Assembly: GCA_015654795.1 (NCBI GenBank) | Contig: JAATGF010000003.1 | Span: forward strand, 1 to 32,262 | Reading direction: 5' to 3' | DNA from: Bacteroidales bacterium | GTDB taxonomy: Bacteria; Bacteroidota; Bacteroidia; Bacteroidales; Prolixibacteraceae | Length of the DNA: 32,262 bases | In this document: positions 1 to 7,482 of the stretch, piece by piece | Layout: each line of letters starts with the position of its first letter | Numbering within the stretch: position 1 is the first letter of the stretch | Notes under the pieces: generated by a model | Told to the model about the DNA's origin: nothing | What the model saw: only the letters and a program-made list of their open reading frames with translations | Database searches by the model: none | Made by a program: the position numbers and the translations under genes

Positions 1-330
1 AAAGATCGTGGCATTCGCATGCTGCTTGTCAATATTGTCATGATGTATTATTGCAGCTGATTTGTTCTTCGCTGACAATGTCTTTTTCAATTGAGAGTGT
101 GTTTTTTTAGCATCTGCAAAACTTCTGCGGGCTTCGTTATACTGCAAAATTTGATCATTCAAAGATTTTGCCTCTCCCGATACAATAGCATTGGCATGCT
201 TCATAACTGACTGATGATCTGCGGTAAGAATGGCATTGATTTCACTTTTGGTCTGCGCAATAACATTGTCGGAAAAGAACACAAACAGAATCGCAACAAT
301 GATGGGAATCATTATTTTTGTTGTTCTCAT
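1..330 (-). CDS. Small exported protein, 5' part only (cut by window edge)
   Basis: An open frame of 110 codons starts at ATG 330-328 and runs without a stop to base 1, so the 3' end lies outside the window. The first 25 residues form a signal peptide: a short basic start (MRTTK), a hydrophobic stretch, and a likely signal peptidase I site near VIA-Q at residues 23-26. The rest is hydrophilic, rich in Ala, Lys, Asn, His and Ser, with a heptad-like helical character and no cysteine, so a periplasmic helical or coiled-coil protein is plausible. I recognise no family. The frame, signal peptide and lack of stops support a real gene; function is unknown. Confidence 0.6.
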   Translation of the reverse strand, partial: MRTTKIMIPIIVAILFVFFSDNVIAQTKSEINAILTADHQSVMKHANAIVSGEAKSLNDQILQYNEARRSFADAKKTHSQLKKTLSAKNKSAAIIHHDNIDKQHANATIF

Positions 331-694
331 AATATTACATTTTTTAGCCTGTGAATGGTTTTGAAAGTTATGCTAAAGTTACATTTAATTTTAGAAAAGG
401 TGACATAACTTTAAAAAAAAGCTTGCTTTATTCACAGATCTCGCTTAATAGAAATATTATATGCATTAGCACATGCAAATCCAACAACACCGCTAACCAA
501 ATATAATTATAAACACAGCAATTCCAACCCAATAAAAGTTTGCAATCAAAACTACTTCACTGATAATTAGGTAAATATTAGGGCACATGCAAATGTGAAG
601 CAAACTGATTTCCGGGATGCTTTTATGCCTGGAGTATGAAAGGGAAAATATGATTAACCTGACAGGTTTTGAGAACCTGTCAGGTTAAATCTTT
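331..694. other. Intergenic region of 364 bp
   Basis: AT-rich sequence between the start of the edge gene (minus) and the 3' end of the aminopeptidase gene (minus). It should hold the promoter of the edge gene: TAACTTTA and TAACTTTC, each one base from the Bacteroidota -7 consensus TAnnTTTG, can be read on the minus strand near 360-385, but no convincing -33 box accompanies them. The only strong structure is the inverted repeat at 654-688. No further coding frame was found. Confidence 0.5.
654..688. repeat. Perfect 15-bp inverted repeat (AACCTGACAGGTT type)
   Basis: The arms TTAACCTGACAGGTT (654-668) and AACCTGTCAGGTTAA (674-688) are exact reverse complements around a 5-nt TTGAG centre. It lies 6 bp beyond the stop of the minus-strand aminopeptidase gene, so it may end that transcript. 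The T-run that would make an intrinsic terminator, however, follows on the plus strand (CTTTTTATT) rather than on the minus strand. Each arm is also nearly palindromic by itself (AACCTGACAGGTT). From memory, similar AACCTGTCAGGTT hairpins recur in Bacteroidota genomes, so a dispersed repeat is as likely as a terminator. Confidence 0.75.
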
Positions 695-2071
695 TTATTG
701 TAATTGCAACGATCCAACCTCATCAGGATTGATTGGAATTCGCTTGCCAAGTACTCTTGCCCCGGTATCTGTTACAAGAATGTCGTCTTCGAGACGAATA
801 CCGCCAAAGTCAAGGTACTTTCTTGCCTGATCGAAATTAATAAAGGCATGGTTGATCTTTTCGTTATACCATTTTTCAATCAATGCAGGTATAAAGTAGA
901 GACCAGGTTCATTCGTGATTACAAAGCCTTTTTGTAGTTTGCGACCTAATCTTAAATAGGCAGTCCCAAACTGATCGATAGGGCGAACTTCATCATCGTA
1001 TCCCACATGAATCTGTCCGTAATTCTCCATATCGTGTACATCGAGTCCCATCATATGACCTAATCCGTGCGGCATGAAGAGTGCATGTGCGCCGCTTGCA
1101 ACGGCCTCTTTAACATCGCCTTTCATTAAGCCCAGCTCCTTTAATTCCGTTGTAATTACCTCTGCAATTTTAAGATGGATACTCAGATAGGTCTTCCCCG
1201 GTTTGATTAAGGCAGTGGCTGTATTGTTCGCCTTCAAAACAATGTTGTAAATCTCAAGCTGCTTTTGCGAAAACTTCCCTCCTACGGGAATCGTGCGCGT
1301 AAAATCGGAGGCATAATGGCCATTCGATTCGGCACCGGCATCAACAATCATCAATCTTCCTTTCTCTAACTGAAACGAATGCAGATGGTTATGAAGGGTC
1401 TGTCCGTTTTGGGTCAGAATAGTTGGAAAAGCAGTGCCGCCGCCATAAGCCAGCGCAATTCCCTCAATCGTACCGGCGATCTCCTGTTCCATTACACCGG
1501 GTTTTGCCATCTTCATCGCAGCCACATGCATTTTATAACCTGTTTCGCAGGCAACTTCAATCTCCGCAATCTCAGAATCATCTTTTACCGACCGCATCGC
1601 GACGAGGGCATGAATCAAATCCATCGAAGCGTGTTTTTCCAGATATGCTGTTGGTATTCCTAACAATTCTTCAAGCAAAAGCTTTACATCTGCACGATAA
1701 GGAGGAAGGAAATGAGCCTGACTTCCCTTGCCAACCTTTACGAAAAGATCTTTGAACGGCGCAGTATCCTTAACTCCAACCGAAACGGCCAGTTCACTCA
1801 ATGAGGGTTTTACGCCCGACCAAATGATATCCTCAATGGAATTATCGTTACCAAAAAGTGCATCATTCCCCGTGTTTGCATCAATAACTCCGAACAACCC
1901 GGGCATATCGAGGCCAAACAGGTACAAAAAGGTGCTGTCCTGTCTGAAATGATAAGTGTTATCGGTATAATTCATGGGAGCATCGTTATTCCCCGGAATT
2001 AGGATTATCCCGCTCCCCATCTTAGCCCTGAGCCGATTTCTCCGTTCAGTATAAACTTGTTTATCGAACAT
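695..2071 (-). CDS. pepP: Xaa-Pro aminopeptidase (M24B metallopeptidase)
   Basis: This 458-residue cytoplasmic enzyme removes the N-terminal residue from peptides with proline in second position. An N-terminal AMP_N (creatinase-like) domain covers about residues 1-140 and the pita-bread catalytic domain about 160-440. All five dinuclear metal ligands can be placed: D245 region in VDAGAE, D256 in SDFTR, H339 in HGLGHMMG, E388 in NEPGLYF and E428 in RLEDD. The length fits E. coli PepP (about 440). There is no signal peptide. The start at 2071 is the first ATG and gives the usual family N-terminus. The upstream lipoprotein gene ends 18 bp before it on the same strand, so the two are probably cotranscribed. 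The function is assigned from motifs; the substrate is not known. Confidence 0.93.
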   Translation of the reverse strand: MFDKQVYTERRNRLRAKMGSGIILIPGNNDAPMNYTDNTYHFRQDSTFLYLFGLDMPGLFGVIDANTGNDALFGNDNSIEDIIWSGVKPSLSELAVSVGVKDTAPFKDLFVKVGKGSQAHFLPPYRADVKLLLEELLGIPTAYLEKHASMDLIHALVAMRSVKDDSEIAEIEVACETGYKMHVAAMKMAKPGVMEQEIAGTIEGIALAYGGGTAFPTILTQNGQTLHNHLHSFQLEKGRLMIVDAGAESNGHYASDFTRTIPVGGKFSQKQLEIYNIVLKANNTATALIKPGKTYLSIHLKIAEVITTELKELGLMKGDVKEAVASGAHALFMPHGLGHMMGLDVHDMENYGQIHVGYDDEVRPIDQFGTAYLRLGRKLQKGFVITNEPGLYFIPALIEKWYNEKINHAFINFDQARKYLDFGGIRLEDDILVTDTGARVLGKRIPINPDEVGSLQLQ

Positions 2072-2089
2072 ATCTTATAATTTAGATAA

Positions 2090-3535
2090 TTATCCTGTAA
2101 TTTTAGCGGGCAACCCCATCTTCATCACCTTTTTATCATTGGCTGATCGTGGAAGGAAAATATCATCGGGGGTTAATCCCACTTCGTGAATCGCTTTCAG
2201 ACAATATTCAAGTCGTCCAAGATCATTGTTGGTGGCATTGTTGGTACCGAAAGTAAATTTCACGCCTGCTGCTTTTGCACGTTTAAGAAAAGCGATGCTT
2301 GGTATTTTGTATCGTGCATTAATTTCCAAAGCAACGTCGCTGTTTTTCAGAACGTTGACGACGCGATCTATTCGCTCGGGAGTCCACAGGCGATCGTAAT
2401 CGGCAGCTATCTTGTCAGGAAGGAAGGTCGGATTAACATGGATGTCAACAGGCTCGTGCGACACAATTGCTTCGATCTTACCAACGAGCATATCCATAAA
2501 CGCTTGTTCATCATCAACAAATGTCTCTTCGGGAATCCATAATCTGAGACGACGACCTTTATTGTCGGTCCAGGTCATTGCATCGGTAAAAATGTAGTCG
2601 AAACGGGCCACCGCCGCGGGAGTAAAGAGTGTAACCCACTCACGGCCTTCAGCTTGCATCGCCTTGAAAACAGGTTCGCGGCTGATGCCATCAAGATAGG
2701 CATTCAATGTTGAATCGCTGGTTACGGGGAATTTCAGTCCGCAATTGGCTGCAATGCCGTAATTATAACCATTATCCCTTGCATGCTGACAAGCCTGATC
2801 CATTGTAAGACCCCCTTTGAGGTGCCCGTGAAAATCGATCAGCGGAAACTCCTGCTGGTTGAGCAGATCGACCACCTTCATGATGCTGTCAGGTTCGGCG
2901 GCAGCCACACTCTTCATCGCATCATCCAAAGGAAGTACGGTCATCTCACCGACCAGTAATTCGCCTTCGGCGCTTGTTTTCCTGATCGTCAGGAATCCCT
3001 TTGAAAGGACTCTTCCGATAATATCGCCCGAACGCTGAACTTTAGCAGGTTCGTTATATTCGCTTACTGTTTTGTTGTTTACGCTTACCTTGATCTGGCT
3101 GCCATTAACCGTAACGGCCAGGGTGAACCATTCATTATCGGTTGCCGTGCGTACAAAGTTGTTCCTGATTTTAGAAAGGCTTCCCGTTTTTTGGCGATTT
3201 CCAATACGGTAATCGCTGTTGTTAATCTCAACGGCGTATCCTTTTTCGGAAGCGCCTGCGTCGGGTGCGGCAAAAACAAGGACACCCTCCGCCCCTGCCG
3301 TGGTCTTCAGCTTAGCAGTGAACTCGAAGTTCTTCACTTTAAAGTTTGATGAAACCGCAGATGACTGATTCTTAAGCAGGAATCCTTCACTTGAGACAGA
3401 AGCATCTTTCTGCAAACTGAATTTATCGGCGTTCGTAGCGTCAATTTTAATGAGTACCCCTTGCTTAGGCTCAGTCTGACACGAGAAAAGCACAAGGGAG
3501 ATAATGCTTACCGGTAGTAATTTTGTGATGCGCAT
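2090..3535 (-). CDS. Lipoprotein with DUF1080/LamG-like domain and PHP-like domain
   Basis: A 481-residue protein. The N-terminus is a lipoprotein signal peptide with lipobox LVLFSC and lipidated Cys19. Residues about 25-200 look like a DUF1080/LamG-type beta-sandwich, as in 3-keto-glycoside hydrolases and sugar-binding modules: repeated beta strands with FEFTAKLKT and EWFTLAVTVNG. Residues about 228-470 look like a PHP-type metal-dependent phosphoesterase or amidohydrolase-like barrel: DFHGH at 234-238 gives an HxH pair, H366 sits in DIHVN, and EINAR (404-408) and FTFGTNNAT (427-435) resemble the later PHP motifs. It is probably anchored in an outer or periplasmic membrane leaflet. It is 18 bp upstream of the aminopeptidase gene on the same strand. 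The substrate is unknown. The domain calls come from motif reading, the PHP-like part being the firmer. Confidence 0.7.
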   Translation of the reverse strand: MRITKLLPVSIISLVLFSCQTEPKQGVLIKIDATNADKFSLQKDASVSSEGFLLKNQSSAVSSNFKVKNFEFTAKLKTTAGAEGVLVFAAPDAGASEKGYAVEINNSDYRIGNRQKTGSLSKIRNNFVRTATDNEWFTLAVTVNGSQIKVSVNNKTVSEYNEPAKVQRSGDIIGRVLSKGFLTIRKTSAEGELLVGEMTVLPLDDAMKSVAAAEPDSIMKVVDLLNQQEFPLIDFHGHLKGGLTMDQACQHARDNGYNYGIAANCGLKFPVTSDSTLNAYLDGISREPVFKAMQAEGREWVTLFTPAAVARFDYIFTDAMTWTDNKGRRLRLWIPEETFVDDEQAFMDMLVGKIEAIVSHEPVDIHVNPTFLPDKIAADYDRLWTPERIDRVVNVLKNSDVALEINARYKIPSIAFLKRAKAAGVKFTFGTNNATNNDLGRLEYCLKAIHEVGLTPDDIFLPRSANDKKVMKMGLPAKITG

Positions 3536-3714
3536 AAATTATTTATTTTAGTTGATCTGATTTGACTGACGAAAATACCAAGATTATCGTTTTATCCGGT
3601 ACGTTTTGAAGATAATTTTTAAATGAAGCATTTTTTTTGACAGATATTATTGGCAAAACGATTTGCGGGTAAGAAATAGAATTAAAGTACGCAATATATT
3701 ACGACGATTGATTA

Positions 3715-3746
3715 GGAAAACCGAAATTCAGGTGCTGAATTTTTCC
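3715..3746 (-). terminator. Possible terminator after the SBF-like transporter gene
   Basis: The arms AAATTCAG (3724-3731) and CTGAATTT (3735-3742) pair around a 3-nt loop, and GGAAAA/TTTTCC can extend the stem. It lies just downstream of the transporter stop (3753) on the minus strand. The following U-rich stretch is interrupted, so efficiency is uncertain. Confidence 0.35.
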
Positions 3747-3752
3747 TCACCT

Positions 3753-4772
3753 TCACTCCTTCTCGCCCTCACCCCTCTCTGTTTCTTTCTTTTTGCCCAT
3801 TGCTTTTGCAATCGTACTTCCCGCCATCAATTGAAGCGCGTGGTAAAGCATCAGCGGGAGCAAAACCACCCCAAGTACTGCCTGATCAGGAAACAGAACC
3901 TTTCCCATCACAGCTCCCTGCACCAACGACTTCTTTGATCCGCAGAAGATTACCGCAATCCGGTCTTCCCGCTTGAATTTCATCCAGATCGAAAGCTGAT
4001 TCATCAGAATGAAGACAACCAAAAAGAGTGAAAGCATCATCGCACCCAGTTTCACAATCTCGGAGATTGCGAAACCATCGAACATGTGTCCCGAAAACGA
4101 TTCACAGAAAGAGGTATAGACAATGAGTAATATGATGAACTGATCGAAGTGCCCGAGTGTCTCTTTGTAACGCGCAACCCATCCCCCTAATTTACGATGG
4201 AGCATCAACCCAACAATTACCGGCAGCAACACCTGCAAACAAAGCAGAAGAATAGTATGACCAATGTCAAAACCCGCTTGCGATTTTCCCAGAACGGTAC
4301 TCATTAACATGGGTGTGATAAATATTCCAAGGATGCTCGATATACTTGCATTAAAGATGGCAGCAGCAATATTTCCACGCGCAATCGATACCATCACAAT
4401 TGATGAGGAAACTGTGGATGGCAAGGCTGCAAGGTAAAAGATACCCAAACCGATATTGGTTGAAAAGTATTCCTTGAAAATCAGGCGCAAAACAACAATT
4501 GTCAAGGGGAAAAGAACAAACGTCGAGAGTTGCACCGTCAGGTGCAGCCGCCATTTGCTCAACCCGCTCAGGAGACTTTCGGGACTTAGCTTTGCCCCGT
4601 AGAAAAAGAAAATGACCGAAACACCGTAGCCAGCAATTAAGGGGAGATGAAGCGGACTTTCCTCTATCCCAAGCGGAGGGTATAACCATGCAAGAAATAT
4701 AACACCAATCATCAGGAAAAAGAAAGGGCCCAGCCCTACCTTCGAGAGTGTATTGATCAGACTTTTAATCAT
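3753..4772 (-). CDS. SBF-like (SLC10A7/YfeH-type) sodium-dependent transporter
   Basis: An integral inner-membrane protein of 339 residues with about 9-10 hydrophobic segments and a charged C-terminal tail (KKKETERGEGEKE). The segment FFYGAKLSPESLLSGLSKWR, the AALPSTVSSSIVMVSIARGN stretch, and the conserved CGSKKSLVQGA motif match the SBF_like family (bacterial YfeH and vertebrate SLC10A7) rather than true bile-acid transporters. The substrate is unknown. I chose ATG 4772-4770. The frame extends upstream to a TTG at 4814, but that codon lies inside the terminator hairpin of the preceding gene and would add an unneeded hydrophilic N-terminus. The hairpin separates it from the aldolase operon, so it probably has its own promoter. 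Confidence 0.85.
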   Translation of the reverse strand: MIKSLINTLSKVGLGPFFFLMIGVIFLAWLYPPLGIEESPLHLPLIAGYGVSVIFFFYGAKLSPESLLSGLSKWRLHLTVQLSTFVLFPLTIVVLRLIFKEYFSTNIGLGIFYLAALPSTVSSSIVMVSIARGNIAAAIFNASISSILGIFITPMLMSTVLGKSQAGFDIGHTILLLCLQVLLPVIVGLMLHRKLGGWVARYKETLGHFDQFIILLIVYTSFCESFSGHMFDGFAISEIVKLGAMMLSLFLVVFILMNQLSIWMKFKREDRIAVIFCGSKKSLVQGAVMGKVLFPDQAVLGVVLLPLMLYHALQLMAGSTIAKAMGKKKETERGEGEKE

Positions 4773-4802
4773 TAACAAAGCAATATTCGAATTTAAATAT
4801 AA

Positions 4803-4830
4803 ATGGCCGCACAAATTCTGGTGCAGCCAT
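4803..4830 (-). terminator. Terminator of the class II aldolase operon
   Basis: ATGGC-C-GCAC (4803-4812) and GTGC-A-GCCAT (4821-4830) pair in nine positions, with one C/A mismatch and an 8-nt loop. On the minus strand the stem is followed by TTTATATTT. It sits between the stop of the tandem aldolase gene (4872) and the start of the transporter gene (4772). Confidence 0.65.
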
Positions 4831-4871
4831 AAATGTAATACTTTTATTAGAATTGGCTAAATCGGAGATGA

Positions 4872-6170
4872 TCAACTCAGAAACTTCTTCCTCAGGTCTT
4901 CAATCTCCTTTTCGCCAATTGGCTTTAACTCACCAATCGGTACACCCATTGTGAGCGACTTGGCACTAAATTCGGCAACTTCAAGTCTGTCGAATGTTTG
5001 AAGTAATTTGTCGCCGGTAATCAAAATGGAGTCGTTCTCAATGATTACTGCAGGCGTATCTTTGGAGATTAGATTCAGGATGGTCTCCTCACCCTGGAAA
5101 TGACTTCCAAACGGAACATTATCAACGTCCTGGAGGAAGATCCAGCTTTCGGGTATGGTACGTACGTCGAACTTGCTTCCTGTCACACTAAACGCCATTA
5201 GATAAGGCGATTGTGTCAATATAATCGAGTTGACATGAGGATTGCGGCGATAAATTTCCTGGTGCAGCCATGTAGCGCGGCTTGGAATCTTCCCGGGTTC
5301 GCGCTTCCCGTCTTTGATTTGGACAATATCATCCAGCGTGATATTCCACCTAAGAACATTGGTTGGGGTGATCAGGAAATCGTTTCCTCGCCAGCGGATC
5401 GACACTGTTCCATATGAGCTGATCATCAGTCCCTGATCGCAAGCCCTGCGAACAATACGCGTAATCTCTTCCCTGCGTTCACGCTCGTCGGACGGATGTT
5501 TCACCTCCTCAGTTATTTCGGGCAGAAGCCTTGGAATCTGAGCTTCGAAAGCTTCAATTTGATCGTCAGTCAGCGAATTAACGGTGCCTATTGTCTTGGC
5601 GTTGATGATGGTCCTGGCACAGAACTCAAGGGTCTCGAAACGCTGATAGGCATCTTTCATATCGGTACCGCCAACCACTGTTCCATGGTTTTCCATGATG
5701 ACAGCATTGAAACCTTTATCAAAGACAGCAGCAATCTTCTCGCCCAGCTCTTCGCTTCCCGGAAGCGCATATTCTGCGTAACCAATTGGTCCGCAAATAT
5801 ATTTTGCCTGCGGAATTACATTCGTATCGGGGATAACATGCGCAATACTGAAGGAAACCAATGCCGGCGGATGAGCATGAATAATCGCTTTGATGTCGGG
5901 ACGGATCTTGTAAATAGCCCGGTGAAAAGGATATTCCGACGAGGGCTTGTGTTTTCCAAGAACAGTTCCGTCAGCCTTGATACAGTTGATATCATCAGGG
6001 CCCAGCGTGCCCTTGTCAATTGCCGACGGAGTAACCCAAATATCACCCTGATCGTCGATGATCGACACATTTCCACCAGTGGTAGTAGTCATCCCGTTTT
6101 GATAGATACGACTAATAATCAGCACAATCTGATTACGGGGATGCATAAGGTTGATGTCAAGTAAATTCAT
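4872..6170 (-). CDS. Tandem-domain class II aldolase/adducin protein with degenerate second domain
   Basis: A 432-residue cytoplasmic protein made of two class II aldolase/adducin domains, about residues 5-220 and 230-430. Domain 1 has the expected residues: GGNVSI for phosphate binding, E79 in SSEYPFH, H98 and H100 in IIHAHPP, and H162 in ENHG, so it can bind zinc and act as an aldolase or epimerase. Domain 2 aligns well but carries A299 for E79, L318 and Q320 for the two histidines, and D380 for H162, so it cannot form the same metal site. I chose ATG 6170, which follows the stop of the upstream aldolase gene by 10 bp and gives a normal N-terminus; an upstream in-frame start would lie inside that gene. 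The substrate (probably a phosphorylated or deoxy sugar) is inference. Confidence 0.85.
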   Translation of the reverse strand: MNLLDINLMHPRNQIVLIISRIYQNGMTTTTGGNVSIIDDQGDIWVTPSAIDKGTLGPDDINCIKADGTVLGKHKPSSEYPFHRAIYKIRPDIKAIIHAHPPALVSFSIAHVIPDTNVIPQAKYICGPIGYAEYALPGSEELGEKIAAVFDKGFNAVIMENHGTVVGGTDMKDAYQRFETLEFCARTIINAKTIGTVNSLTDDQIEAFEAQIPRLLPEITEEVKHPSDERERREEITRIVRRACDQGLMISSYGTVSIRWRGNDFLITPTNVLRWNITLDDIVQIKDGKREPGKIPSRATWLHQEIYRRNPHVNSIILTQSPYLMAFSVTGSKFDVRTIPESWIFLQDVDNVPFGSHFQGEETILNLISKDTPAVIIENDSILITGDKLLQTFDRLEVAEFSAKSLTMGVPIGELKPIGEKEIEDLRKKFLS

Positions 6171-6180
6171 ATTGAAAGTA

Positions 6181-7311
6181 TTAAGATTTCGCCATTTTAC
6201 GCCGGTAATTTTCGACTTCCCAGTTGTCGATAAACTCAATCTGGGCCCTGGTCATAAATTTAGGACCACCAAAGTTCTCCGACAGAAAGCTGATTTTTAA
6301 TATATTTGAATAGACTTCGAGCACATTTAATACCGATTTTAGATTATCTTCAACAGCGATAATTCCCTGCCCTTCTACGGCCAAAACTTTAGGAAGATAG
6401 CCAAACGTATCTATATAACCAGCAATTTTTGTTCTGGCTGATTCAAGCTGATCTTTCTCGTAGTCGTAAGCCGGAATAAACAGATAATGAGCTTTGCAAT
6501 AGACGATATCGTCAGGTGTGAAAGCGGTATCAGCTTTTAAAAAACATTTCCGGCCGGTGGTAAAATGATGGATCAAATTGCTCTCAATTCCCTTTGCCAC
6601 AAAGGTTTCGAATTCGGGATGCAACTGCGTTATATGGTCAATGATCGGAGAAGCGAAAGGTTTTGCATCATCTGCCGGAAGCATTACCCTGATTTTATGA
6701 TTGATCTTTTCAATAATTGAGGAATACAGTTTATTTATCTCCGGAATTGTATTGCCAGCTACAAATACGCCGTGGTTTTCGAGAAATATAATTTGTGGTG
6801 CCTTCCCAAACTTTGAAGTAAACCGTGCTGTTTCAGCTTCGACCTTTTTGAAGAGAATATAACCCGGATCGGTATAAGGGATAAACAGCGCCTGATCACC
6901 AAATAGTTCATTACAAACACTTTCGGCATTATTTGAACACATCAGCGCATTGACCAGCGTAGGATGGGTGTGAACGACGAACTGATAATCAATAATCTCG
7001 TGCATCGAAGTTTCAACGGAAGGGCGATTGTCTCCCGCAGAAATGATTGCATTCGTGAGATCTGCTTTTACTTCAGCTTCACGTTCAGTTGCATCGTGGC
7101 TATATGTTTTTGCAGACACAATTTTGAGCCTGTCCCTTGACAGACAAACAAAGCCATTCCCGTCAATTGTTTCAAGTGCCACGCCGCTGGCCTTAATCCA
7201 GATATGGGTTCCATCCTTAAAAGAGGTGTTTCCGCCGCCGGCAATGACAAAGGTTTTATCTTTCCCGTAAAGTCTCGATACTTCAATTAGTTGTGTGAGG
7301 TTTTGATCCAT
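6181..7311 (-). CDS. Class II aldolase/adducin family protein, RhaD/YuxG-aldolase-like
   Basis: A 376-residue cytoplasmic protein. Residues 1-215 hold the class II aldolase core: IAGGGNTS at 23-30 for phosphate binding, E100 in SVETSMH as the likely acid/base, zinc ligands H114 and H116 in VVHTHP, and H180 in LENHG. The C-terminal 160 residues, ending in FIDNWEVENYRRKMA, resemble from memory the aldolase half of the bifunctional rhamnulose-1-phosphate aldolase/dehydrogenase proteins (RhaD-YuxG type), but the short-chain dehydrogenase half is absent. It is the first gene of a two-gene operon with the tandem aldolase gene 10 bp downstream. No kinase, isomerase or sugar transporter is adjacent, so the substrate cannot be named. 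The two proteins may form a mixed complex; this is inference. Confidence 0.82.
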   Translation of the reverse strand: MDQNLTQLIEVSRLYGKDKTFVIAGGGNTSFKDGTHIWIKASGVALETIDGNGFVCLSRDRLKIVSAKTYSHDATEREAEVKADLTNAIISAGDNRPSVETSMHEIIDYQFVVHTHPTLVNALMCSNNAESVCNELFGDQALFIPYTDPGYILFKKVEAETARFTSKFGKAPQIIFLENHGVFVAGNTIPEINKLYSSIIEKINHKIRVMLPADDAKPFASPIIDHITQLHPEFETFVAKGIESNLIHHFTTGRKCFLKADTAFTPDDIVYCKAHYLFIPAYDYEKDQLESARTKIAGYIDTFGYLPKVLAVEGQGIIAVEDNLKSVLNVLEVYSNILKISFLSENFGGPKFMTRAQIEFIDNWEVENYRRKMAKS

Positions 7312-7349
7312 TCTTGTATGATTATTTCATTTCTTCATTATCCGGAGAT

Positions 7350-7357
7350 CAAAAGTA
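7350..7357 (-). promoter_or_regulatory. Possible -7 box for the aldolase operon
   Basis: On the minus strand TACTTTTG matches the Bacteroidota -7 consensus TAnnTTTG exactly and lies 39 bp upstream of the start at 7311. No TTTG stands at the proper -33 distance, so support is partial. Confidence 0.35.
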
Positions 7358-7394
7358 AATCAAAAAACGATCAGGCCTGTTACAAATAATGATA

Positions 7395-7424
7395 TTTGAT
7401 TTACACTATTTGTTATTAACTTTG
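7395..7424 (+). promoter_or_regulatory. Bacteroidota-type promoter of the queuosine operon
   Basis: TTTG (7395-7398), an 18-bp spacer and TAACTTTG (7417-7424) match the Bacteroidota sigma-ABfr consensus TTTG/TAnnTTTG at the usual spacing. The expected transcript start near 7431 leaves a leader of about 50 nt, which contains the riboswitch. Confidence 0.75.
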
Positions 7425-7446
7425 CGGCTCAAATCGAGTTTAAACT

Positions 7447-7482
7447 CCGTGTGCTTGAACACCACGTAAAAAACAAGTTAAG
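7447..7482 (+). promoter_or_regulatory. preQ1-I-like riboswitch
   Basis: A compact H-type pseudoknot is visible. P1 pairs CGTG (7448-7451) with CACG (7463-7466). The 11-nt loop contains CTTG (7454-7457), which pairs perfectly with CAAG (7474-7477) in the tail. Between P1 and the tail lies an A-rich run (TAAAAAA, 7467-7473), the hallmark of preQ1-I aptamers, and the ACACC stretch at the 3' side of the loop matches the known class. The pseudoknot ends 5 nt before the ATG of the queuosine precursor transporter gene, so ligand binding would hide the initiation region. The downstream genes (transporter, queC, queF) are the expected regulon. Seen: pairings and context. Inferred: ligand and translational mode. 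Confidence 0.82.

Noticed and set aside
4773-4814. N-terminal extension of the transporter to a TTG start at 4814
   Set aside because: The TTG lies in the terminator hairpin of the upstream operon, and ATG 4772 gives a normal membrane-protein N-terminus.
6171-6239. Upstream in-frame start of the tandem aldolase inside the preceding gene
   Set aside because: ATG 6170, 10 bp after the preceding stop, starts exactly where the family homology begins.
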